Source of the DNA: Helopsaltes ochotensis
Lineage: Eukaryota; Chordata; Aves; Passeriformes; Locustellidae
Assembly (NCBI GenBank): GCA_013400155.1
Contig: VXBM01000044.1
Span: 1,130,963-1,194,962 of the forward strand
Reading direction: 5' to 3'
Length of the DNA stretch: 64,000 bases
Shown here in pieces: positions 26,311-38,300 of the stretch (position 1 is its first letter; each line of letters opens with the position of its first letter). The notes under the pieces were generated by a model, which was not told the origin of the DNA, made no database searches, and worked only from the letters and a program-made list of their open reading frames with translations. Position numbers and translations under genes: made by a program.

Positions 26311-29300
26311 CTGAAACCCAAAGGATGCAAGTTTAGGTAAGAGACGAGAACTACTAATTTTCTCTGTATATCGGCACAAATAAGGCACTGAAGAAACAAT
26401 CCACTTATAACCATCACTTTATGGGATGACAAAAGCATAGAAATGACCATCACAGAAGCTTTAGGCATTCCTGGTAAGAAACAGCACTTAACAAAAGTGG
26501 TACACATCATCAGCAGTGGGGAAGAACCATTAATTGCATATACATTTAGAGCAGGTTAACTCAAAACAGTTTGCTCAAGGACTTGTGCACCAAGACACTC
26601 GTGTATAGAACCCAAGGTAATTCAGATAATCTTGACAGATGCCACCTTTGTCTTGCAACCGGTGTTTCGTAACATGTTCAAGACTTGATTCTCCTGATAA
26701 AGATTCTGAAGAAAGCCAGGGCAGCCTGTGAGCAGCACACAGAGGAAACAGCTGCTTCTCACTGCCTTGCCTTGGGGTCGTGTGGAAGTCTCTACACCTG
26801 CCAGAATCTCTGGTTTTGTTTTAATTCATCTTTTTGGGTTTGCTTGTTTAGTGTGAGCAATTCTGGGCAGGGCCTCTGCATGGTTGGCTGCATGAGCAGT
26901 CTCAGGTGGGCTCCTCAGCTTTCTGCATCACATGTGATAACCCACAGCAGCAACAACAGCCCACCTCCTGCAGCCTGGGATACCTGCTCCAGCTTTGTCA
27001 GTTGCTCAGACACGGACATCAGTCTGCTCCCAGCACAGAGGAGGGATAGTATGTTTGTGGCCACACAGCTCCAATACAATTATTGACACGGCTGCAAGCA
27101 ATGAATTTCCTTTTGGAGTCAACCCTGCTTAACACTGACTCTCACCGGTTCCTGTATCACAGCTCCTTTATGAGAGTGCCCTTTTCTTGCCATTTCTTGT
27201 GTTGAATTAATCAGAACTCCCCATCTACCACTATAAGACACACTGCGCATTAAATGTTCATTACAAGTTCTGTTAAGACAATATCTTCTCACAGAGGAGA
27301 GGTGTTAAACTTCTGACTACTATTTTCAAGTGTTTTCTTTCTTCTGTACTCAACCCAAAGCTGATTAATTCTCTCTGTCCTGGTACCAGCTCATGAATTT
27401 TAAAGTTCATCCTGCCATTTCCTTATGTTGCCCTATCAGATATTTTGCAAAATACAGGGAATGCAGTCTGAAGTACAGAAGCTCAAGCTGTCAGCAGGAC
27501 GAAGTGAAAACAGTCTGCTCACAGATACTCTGGGAATCCCACTCACAATGGAGAGAGCTGACAAGGAATACTCCCAGTGATGAATAATGTTCAAGAGGGT
27601 TCCCTTCAGACAACTTATTTTAAACCCCAGATTTTCTGAGATACAGAGATGACCTTGGTTTCCACTGCTGACGATAAGTCAAATCAAGGCAAGACTTCAA
27701 TCTGGTTTTACTGTTTTTATCAGCCTACATTTCAACAAATGCCTTGCTACCTTTTATATTTTCTACATCAACCCTGTATCGCTTCAGCAGTCAACTGCCT
27801 TTTCTTAGCTTTACATTATTTGTTTAGCCACTGAAGTGAATTATAGCATATTCATTGTGAACAATGTGTATCATCTTTATAATTTATTTTGAAAATACTT
27901 CAATTGGTTAGAAAAAATATATCTGTATTCACTTCCTGTATTGTACAAAGCCGAGGGCAGCACATACAAGATTTCATTAGCACTGTGTTACAGGGTTATG
28001 AGGGATTTTAATGACTGTGGTCATTTATTCATAAAAAAATCCACAATATCTGATTAATATAGATCCAACAGCAAAATGTGCCTTGCTATGTTATTCAGAA
28101 AAGAGTATTTTCCATGCCTGTAGTCTATTTATAAAGGTATTATGAAAGGTTTAACATTTAATGAATACTTTACATTTTAAAAGGTAATTAAATAAGAGGT
28201 GAGTTTATCATATATTGTAATATTACAGGGGCTGTTTTGGTACTCTGCATAGTCTCTTTACGCATATACTTAACATCCATATTCCTGCTGTAAGACTTTG
28301 AACATCTCCAAAAACCCTTGCAAGGGGAAGCACCACACCCTGACTCAGAACATAGGACAGAACCATACATTTTTGCCCAGGCAAGACTCAGACAGACCCA
28401 GGTGTGTTGTCACAGCCAGCATGCACACTTGGGACTGGAGCTGTCACAGCATACTGGGGCCTGGAGCCTGGTATGCATAAAGCCCCATGTCATTTTAACT
28501 GCAAACACCAAGAGATTTTCTAAGCTCTCCACAGCCTCTTACATCGTGACTGGAAGGCCCTGCAAGGAGACACCTTCATACACAGATGCTTTTGCACAAT
28601 TGTCGAATCACCAGTTGAGATCAGTGGCTTTTGCCACCCTAAGGGTCAGATTTGGCCATAAGCTCTTCTAGCTTTCAAACTTGAGCAACTATGAATTGTG
28701 TTTAATGAGCGCCTCTGGCAAATTCTGCCCATCTACGACAGAACTCATGGCAAAGTATCATGACGAAGTATTTGGGTTGAGGCACCTACTTTGTCTTCTG
28801 TTTACCACTCATATACATAAGTGAGGTATTGGAATCAAACAGTTACAGCAATAAATAGTAGAGCATGTGGGAGGTGTCTGTGGTGCTATCTTTTCAACTT
28901 AGAAATGTATTACTGAATACTGGGAACATATTTTTGATAATGATGGAAGTGGCCTTTAAAAGAATTCACAGTTTGGAGTATTTGAAAGAAGACAGCTCAG
29001 ATTAGTAGACTTTCAAACTTCTTACAGCAAGTGAAAACTACTTTCTTCACCATTCCTCCAATCATTTAAATGGTATCAGCAGTAAACAAAAAAGAAGCAA
29101 ATCCCAAATTCTTCTAAGTTACAAGATACCAGTTATGTACTTTAATTCACATGGAGTAAAATACCTACCTAGGTCTGCATAGTTAGACTTGCAAAACTGC
29201 TTGCGTCCACAGAAGTACAGCTCAAAATCAGGTTCATTTGACCTGCGTAAAGTGTATCCATTTTCAAGAGCAGCGAAGGCGTCACAAGTATAGCGGTAGG

Positions 29301-32300
29301 TGATGAAACCATAGCTGTCTCTGCCATTGAAAAATACAGTTGTGAACAAAAGTTGAGATGAGTTAACACACATTAGTGTAACCCCTTCCTGAAAGCACGA
29401 ACTTGGAGACCCAGAAGTGTAAATGCCAGAAGTACTGGATCCATTTATCAGCATGATTGTCCTGTCATGCAGCTAAATACTTATTTCTGGGACAGGAAAT
29501 TTCAACTAGCAAGGTTAATAAATAAGGATGAAAGAAAATAAGTAAGGTTTTGAACTCAGCATGTCATCTGTCACAGGACTTATACTGGTAACTCCCATAC
29601 CAGTAATCTTACAGCCATAATTTTCTACATATGGCAGCTGTCAAACAAGAAATAATCTCAAAAGTTCCTACCCATCATCCTGCAAATTTACTGTGCACTC
29701 CTCAATTTCACCAAAAACTTCAAACCGGTCCCTCAGTTCTGTTCGGGTTGTGTCAGGTCTGATTTTACCCAGATAAATCACACGACGTTCTTCCTGTTGA
29801 TAAAAGAGCAACAGGGAAGGCATTTTTTTTAACAAACGTGTAATAGAGATGAACATATACATACGTGCATGCAAATACACAGATGTGCAGAGGGTGCATA
29901 ATTATAGAAACAGTCTTTTGCGAAAGACCTACTGCATCTTGCAAGTACACAAAATAGTTTCCTCCTGGAAAACATCTAAGGTATTTAAGTGACACTACAT
30001 TTGTCAGGTGGTGTGCTCCTGGAAGGGTTCACTGATTGCTGTTACTGTTCTGTACACTGACAGATGCTTCCCTTTGTATCCTACTGTGCCTTCTTCCCTC
30101 TCACCCTTTCTACCACTTCCCCTCCAGGACTGCAAACTCTTCCAAACTAGGAACTCCCTTTCCATGTATACAATACTGAGCAAAACTCATCTTAGTTGCA
30201 GAGCAGCATAAAGTAACACAATAATCACATAAGAGTATCACAGACATAATGAAACATATTACAAGCGTAACATTATAAGCTCATATGACTCAACAGCTGA
30301 TTCATCCTGCAATCCTGTTCCACCACTATCAATACCTCAAAACAGAGGGAAAACTGTCAGAGGTTGTCACCCCAGCCAACAACTAAGTAGCACACAGCCC
30401 CTAGCTCATTCCCTGCTCGCTGGTGGGATGGGAGGAAAATCAGAAAAAGATCAGCTGTATTAAGATCAGCTTAATAAATGAACTAAGGTAAGATAAAAAA
30501 ATTGTAATAATTATAATGACAGTAATTGTAATGAAAAGGGGAGAGAGAGGAATAAAACCTAAGAGAAACAAGTGTTGCACACTACAGTTGTAGTCAGTTA
30601 CCACTGACCAACACCCAGCCTGTCCCTGGGCAGTGGTCTGCCTCTCCCAGCCAACTGCCTCTGGTTCATATACTGGGCATGATGCCATACGGTATGGAAT
30701 ATCCCTTTAGCCACCTCAGGTCAGCTGTCCTGGCCATGCTCCCTCCAAGCATCTTGTGCACCTGCTCCCTGGCAGACTATGAGAAACTGGAAAGTCCTTC
30801 ATTTAGAGTAAGCACTACTTAACAACAATTAAAACATCAGTGTTGAATCTAAATTAATACTAAATCCAAAACACTGTCCTGTATCAGCTGCTAAGAAGAA
30901 AATATGTCAGCAGAAACCAGGACTGGGTCCAAAGGATGTCTTTTATTAAAGTAAATATTTTGGGGGAATGACAGGAAGTAAAATATATATCCCACAGTCA
31001 CCACTGCCTTTTGGTTTATTCAGAATAAAAACCACCTGACTGAAGTCCCTAGGCTAGGGTCGCTTCTGCATGTTCCTTCAACACTTGGAACAAAGCATCA
31101 GATAGTTTTGTAACAATAAAGTCAATGTCGTATCATTCTTTCCTTAATGCAAATGCTCAGCAGAATGAGGGAAGGACTAGAAAACCCTCTAAAGGGTGAA
31201 TTTTAGGATGAACACTTTTCTGAGGGCAGATCGATGTAGTGAGCTGCTAGAAAAGAAAATGGAAAAAGGAGATGTTTAAAACACTGACCTTAAGGTAACC
31301 AGGGCAAAGAAGCACAAGCTATACATGGCTTGGGTGCTCAGCCTTCCTGTCTCCGATTGCCTCTGGCCCAGCACTGCTGGCCCTACTGCTCATCCCTTAC
31401 ACACCCACACAGTAGTCCCATAAATTGAACCACCAGCACATTCTCAGCTGGCGTAAACCTGTCAGTCAGTGGAGCAATGTCAGTTTAAACCATCAACTTT
31501 GGCACCTGAGACTTGTGCAGAATTTAGGTGCCGAATGCCGAAGGACCTACACTGACTGCTGAGAATTCATGACTATCGTAACCTGGAGGTGCCTAAAGGC
31601 TAATGGCACCTCAACTGTGCCGTGCAAAAGGCACTAGGGACCTAAATATAGACTTGCATTCCTGCTCAGAAACATTCTAGCCTGAAGAGACAGGTAGTTT
31701 ATAGTGTTACAATTCAGATATAGCACGAAATGTATCTTTTCCATGAGTCCCCACAGAGGCATAAAGCACTAGTCATTCTTGGACCATGGACAACACAATT
31801 GAGATCAGACCAAAACACAGGTAAAGCCAAAAATTATATTGATGTCGCTTCTTTACTTGCTTGAGGATTCATCTGAGATAAAGAGACCATCAGAACTCTT
31901 AGTTAAGGGTGCTGAAAATCTTGTCTTCCTGTTCCCAGGAGAGCACTTTGCTCTCAGGAACTATGTAATGCAAAATAAATAAACAATTCCTGCAGCAGGA
32001 AGCCAACACTAAAATATCTACCTCCCAACAGAAACTCCTTCTTACTAGCACATTCAGTAAACTATTTTCACTGACTCTTTTCCTGGCCTCACAATTCTCA
32101 GGGGCTCAGATCGTTAATCTAAGCTCCTGAGAAATGAAAGTTTAAAACTTCAGAAAACAGAGATAAAAGAATCAAACATTCCTAGCCAAAAGCCCTACCC
32201 ACTAAGGAATGGCACAAGACTTATCTGTGTCCTTTATAAGTCCCTGGTCAGCAACTTTGGTTGCTGGTTGCTCTACCAAAGTATGTATCAGCTCTCTTTA

Positions 32301-35300
32301 ATCAGGGGGATCAGATAAGGATCTCATTTAGATACTTGAAACTACTGCCTCTTGATTATGTAAGGAGCCAAGGTGAGTGCCTTGCAAGTCCTCTGTAAAC
32401 ATGCTGGGACAGACACATCCACTTTTAAATGTTACACCTTCCAAAATGCAGGGTCCAAAAGCTGTCCTTGTTCTCTGCCACAGCAGTACAGTTTGGAGAA
32501 GCTAGCATGGCTAAAAGAAGGACTTGTGCTCATGGGTAGCCATATATTTAGGGCACAAGGGTACTTTCCAGACAGCTGCTGCTTTTTATCTCTGTCTCCA
32601 CTGAGTCCCAGTCCACAGCCCTGACTTTCCTGACAGAGGAGTTTGGGTAGGGCTTCTGTGAACCAGGGACTGTAGAGTGCAAGCTACAGAAATCTGCATT
32701 TCTTCCATTTTCCCCATTCTAATTCTGCTTACTTTCACTATGGTTGGGTGCCATAAACTTCAAAACCAGGAAAATCTGCATATGCACAGTAATTACTTTT
32801 TCAGACTGTTTTACCAAATCAAGGATTTAACCGCACTGAAACACTTGATAAGAAACAATTCCATTGATACTTGCTATTGAACCTAAATGACTGACCAGAT
32901 GGAGCAGAACATAACACAGCAGACTGCCTAATATACTTTAGCTGCGATAATACATCTCAACTGAAAAAAACATAATGTTTCACTCACTGACATGGAGATT
33001 GTTATATTACAATGTGATGGAAATATCTATTGTGCGCTCTTCCGTAAGTTTGTCTGCATGCCTGTGCAACTTTTCCTTCTTCTATCCCTCTAATAACCTT
33101 TATATCTCTAATATCCCTTTAAGACAACTGTAATAAACCAAAACTGAACAATTAAAAAAAAAAAAAAGCCTGTTAAAGTACCGTTAAGGGAATAAGTTAA
33201 ACCTGCAAAATTAAGGAAATTCAAATTTAAAGCTGAAATGCACCATATGTCCTCCAGTATGCACGTACGAGGAGATGGGTTCAAGTAGATTTTTAAGCAG
33301 AGTGCCATGATGGAATAAGATACCAGAGAACACAGGATTCATACAGCATTGTCTTTGCCTTGGTTAACTTTGGCTTATTTAAAGCAACTATGAATATTAA
33401 TATTCACAGAGATGCCTTCCTTTTATTCCCAGGGATAGTAAGAGCTATAGAAGCCTAACAAGATTGCAACACACCTCTAAATGTTAAGGACCTTTTTTTG
33501 ATAATAAGTTACATGTGTAAGTCTATATGGGCATATTAAGTAAGATGTTTACTGCAGTTTTAGAAGATATGATAGATGACTTGGAAACCTAGAGAAGGGC
33601 AGAAAAAAGCTTTTGTTTTCAATTTCGTATGGGCAGAGGGAACCTGCAGGAAACTCCAGAAGCTACTTGTACATATTTTCCTCCCAAAAGTGCACATGAT
33701 TTATTTTGCATCGTAAGTGTTATGTGTGGCTCCTTGCTTTGCCAGGTTTAAAAAAAAAAAGAATAGTCTAGCCAACCCCCTCAGGCCTAACATGTCTGTC
33801 TCTCCTTTCATAATCTTGCTCGTTCTTCATTGCAGTAAAAACATTTGAATAGGAAGATGTGGCAGAAAATCTCGGACTGACCAGTTGTATTTTAAGTCTC
33901 AGATGAAAACACTAAAAAATTAGAATAGCAAAATAAGAGCAAACGACTGGGATATACTTTACCCATCTAAAGGTCAATAAATGGACCACTCATCCCCTAA
34001 ATATGGACTGATGAAAAGGACTCCTCCAAAACTTTATTTTCTTTGTGCTTCCTTATTCTTAGGTCTTTATTTCATAATTATTTAACTAAACACAGACAAA
34101 TAGATGTATTAGTTTTTCCTTGTTTTTTTTTTTTTTTTTCTTCCCCCAACAGTTGTTAGCTTTGCCTGCCTGTAGTGCTGCTAAGTAAGGCCCTTGGGAA
34201 CTGACTGCAGCCACTCCGGAGGTGCTGCTATTCCCATTTTTCCTACCACTTTTTGCCTGCGTGTCTGTGGTGTGTACCTAGTTCTTCAAGAGCCAGGTAA
34301 TGCTTTATGTGAACTGAGAGAAGAAATCCAGGAGGATTTTAAAGCTGGGTTCTGTTATGGGCTTGTAAAGGCTCTGCTGTTCACTCCATCACAGGTGTCT
34401 GGCTGGGTGCACACCCCACGTCTGTGTTGCCTTCCATGCCAAATGACTTCCTTGCCACTAGAGACTTGAAGCCATGAAGACTTTTATCCTTGGAGCTGAA
34501 GGCCAAATACCATTTTGAAATTGCAGTGCGATTGGTTGGACAGAGTTGCAAAAACTCAAATGCTATGGGTGGAAAAAAGCCATTAAAGCTTAAGCTTCTG
34601 ATGTAATAATATTGAGAAAAAAATTCTTTGAGTAAAGAAAAATTAGTATGGCCTGTAAGTATGAATGACAAAAGTAAAAATCACTGAAAAAAACCCCAAA
34701 ACAATATTATTATCACATGCTGCTGTGTGGGTAACCAAGGGCTGAACACTTCAGACAAACTACATGATGACTGCTGGAAAAACAATGATGGACCAGTAAA
34801 ACTCAAAATTTAGGTAGAGACATATACAGTAAAATTAGAGTAGCTGGGATTTAGGCCATCAAGATGAGTAACGACAAAAAACCCCAAACTAAATATACAA
34901 AATACACTGAATCCTTCATAAGTGGAAATGCACTCTATTAAAGACTGGTGTTAGACTTTAGAGAAGGCAAGCACTCATTTATGAAGCCACCTTTCTCCTG
35001 CCTTCCTGTTTTAGAGCAATTTATTTTCTTTGAAACCATGTGTTTCTTTCCACTGCAGTGGCCTCACAGCACATTTATCTTCTTATGTCTGTAAGCTCTC
35101 TGGGACTGGGACTCTTGATACTTGTCTCAGAGAGGCTGTCAGCATTTAGGAATGAAAAGCAGTAATGCTAATTGTAATTTTCTACTTGAGTATAACCTGG
35201 TTTTGTTATACTTCTTGGCAGTAGCCAGTGCACACAGTAAATGAGCTGTGTGAAGGATGTTACTGCAAGTCAGTATCATGGCCAGAGTGGCAGAGTAGCA

Positions 35301-38300
35301 GAGAGCCACAACACCAAGCTGCTCATCAGACAGCTTAACCTCCATCTCTGGTGCACCATAACAATGAGGAATCACCAACTAGTGACTCCAGGACTGGAAT
35401 GTGCTAAGTATTTCTGGTGCCATGCTTTGAAAAGTATTTTCCACATGGTCTAATGAACTGCTTGAGTAAAAGTCCACACAACTCAGAAACCTCCTGGAGT
35501 GTATCAGAAGAAAAAAGGGGTCCTCAGGCCTCTTGGCAAATCACTGTGGTCTGCCTTGGTTGGGGGTTGGATCCCAGTTTCTACAAAGCACTAAGCAGAC
35601 TGTGCTGTCCTGCAGTGCTCCTCAAGTTTCATAGTCCATGTGTCTCCACTTATGATCTGGCTTACATGGTTAAGCAAGTCTTGGTGGCAGAACATTCTTA
35701 TGTTCAGTGAGGATCCACTCTAAAAAAAAAAATTGTGACCCGGTGAAATAAAACAAGATCAAACTAAACTATGCTAACATTTGGTCAGTTAGGAAAGGAA
35801 TCACAATTGAAAGTATGAATGAATGAATGGATGAATGACAAGATTTTTTTTTTTAATTCCCTAAATACCTTGTAGGCTCAGTCCATATTTTTCAATCATG
35901 CCTGCTCAAAATTAAGACCTCAATCCACGAAAAAGGCACTGAATCTCCAGTAACTGGAGAGGGGAAAAGAAGAAAATTAAGAAGAGTATCACAGGACCTT
36001 TTGAAGTCAAACCACTTGTATACAGCTGTAAGTCTAGTGTGTTAGTTTTGCATTGATTGACAGTTGGTGAGGAGAGGAGCAACCCATGGAAGTGATTTTT
36101 TTAAGAAAAGCTGCGGCAAAGCCAATCAGTGACTAGTTTTCAATATTGACATCTTGTTAAACAACTAGAAAGTTGGATCTGCCTCTGTGAATACATGTTA
36201 AAAATCGGGAAACCCCGGGAAAAGTTTTCTTTCTTTCCGGCCTGAGAAGAGGTAACCAGGTGCAGGCGGGGTTGGCCCCGCTCCACCGCGAGGCCCGCGG
36301 GCCTGGCGCGGCCGGGCCCGGCTCTGCCCCTGCTGCAGCCCTGGGAGGGCCGCGCCCCGCGGCTGCCAGGCAGGGGCAGGGGAGGAGAGAAGGGTCATGC
36401 CCAGCCGGCTCAGGCCCAAGCAGCTGTTAACATCCTGCTGCTAAGCCGTTCCACTCCCCAGCGCGGCTTTCCGAAGAAACCTTCACCGTAAGCAGCTCAG
36501 GCTGCTGCTACCAAGTCTGCCGAGGGGGAACCGCAGCCGCGCTGGAGATCACGCAGCTGGGACCACTGCCGGCTCTGCTGCTGTGCCGAGTGGCGCCGCA
36601 GCTGAAACTGAATGCAGCTAGAGCCTCGAGGTCCTGGCACGGCCCCAGCGCGAACTTCGGCCACCTCCACCTTCGGCCACCACCCGGCAGGAACCATCAT
36701 GACCTCTGAAGGCCCTGGGAGGGATATTAACTCTTTCCTTGCACAGATGAAACTTGCAAAACATTCAATCCGCTCTGAGTGAGAGAAAAGCACGGATTGA
36801 AAACATGTAGAGAGACAATATGAAGACATTAAAGTCAGTGAAAGAGAAGACACATCCTAGATGGAAGAGGAGATGCCTTGGGTTTAGGCTGAAATTCTTT
36901 TGTAAAGCCATGGTGATGGACTGTGATATACTAGAATATCCTTTTAAGTTGTGGAAAACATGTATGGGGAGATGAAGAGTTCAATCTGCAGATACCAGCA
37001 AAGGCATTTGTGTTAAATCAAATAAATGTTGAAGTAGCTGTGATCTTATGAGAAGCTTGAACAGAGAGAGAGAGATAAGATGAAGACGAAGACCTGCCCC
37101 CAGGAAGAGAAGAAGAAAACCTCTGTTCTCAGAGATAAAAATGATCTCAGAGAGAGAGCTAAAGAGAACCTTTGCTTTTGAACCGCTCATCTTTAAAATG
37201 GTACCCCATGAGTTTACATGGCCCATAATGCAGCTGTGGGAAGGCTGTGTGACATGGGAGGGACTTCACAAATGCAGATTCCCAGGAAACTGTTATTTGT
37301 GAGAATTGAAGCCATAAGAGAACTGTTTTTCTTGTGCAGAAGTTTCCATGGCAGACCAAAAGAGATTTCTCTCTCTAAAAGAACTGATGAAATACTATTT
37401 TAGAGGTGGTAAACGGACCTAAGTTCTAGGTCACGTTGTCAGTGAGAAAGAAAAGGAGCTTGTGGGGGAGAGGAAAAAGTGTTTTGAAGGTTTTATTTTG
37501 ATTCTTATTATTATTTTTTTCTCTCTTCTAGTTTGGTTAACAAAGCTTTTCTTTATACCCTTTAAAGTTTGAGCCTGCTTTGCTTTTCTCCTAATTCTAT
37601 CTCACAGCAGAAAAAAAGAATAAATATTCTAATGGGCACTCAACCCACCACATCTAGACAGGAATTCAGGAATCTACACAGGAAAATACTATCCCAGGCT
37701 TCTAGCTCTGAATCTTCTATGGCAAAGATTGTGGTGGCGTCTGTGTGCAAGACTGAAGGGGCAGCGTTCAAACATGCCTGTGCCACACAGCATGAGCACA
37801 GGCTTCTAAAACAAGCCTCCTCAGTACTCTGTCAATATGTCTTCACATCTGCCAAGCTGCAAGCTGCTGCACAATCAGAGAGCACTACTTCACACATGGT
37901 TTTGACAGATTAAAATACTATTTTTTTCTCATTTCTTTTTCCTAGTTTTCCCATGCCTGTTGTCCCACAGAGACTAATTTTAGATACTGCTTCCACAATA
38001 CCTAATGACTTTTGTTTCTGTCATAACTTCTGTTCCTTTTTTACTATGCATCCTTTGTACAATTAACTCTTGAGATCTCAGTGTGGTTCTTCTAATGAAG
38101 AAAGTCACCTGCCCTGTGTAATAACTGAGGCATTAGTACTGCCCAATCTTTGGGCCACTCTTCTAACAGTACCTGGAAGTATGTGGCCATAAATCAGTTC
38201 TGGCAGCACGAGAATGGGCTAGAAAGAAAATAAAAAATTCCCCAATACAAAGTGCAAAGAAATCTAAATTTATGGGACTGTAGAAAGAGCTCAAGAAAAG

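Noticed and set aside
26685..27086. A 133-codon plus-strand open frame in intron 12
   Set aside because: No family features and Cys/Ser-rich without pattern.
36230..36700. An internal PPARGC1A CpG-island promoter
   Set aside because: The CpG density is explained by the inserted LTR, which points the opposite way.
36497..36853. Open frames in the GC-rich block as a new exon or gene
   Set aside because: The block lies within an LTR defined by TG...CA ends and a 5-bp duplication; GC-rich sequence simply has few stops.
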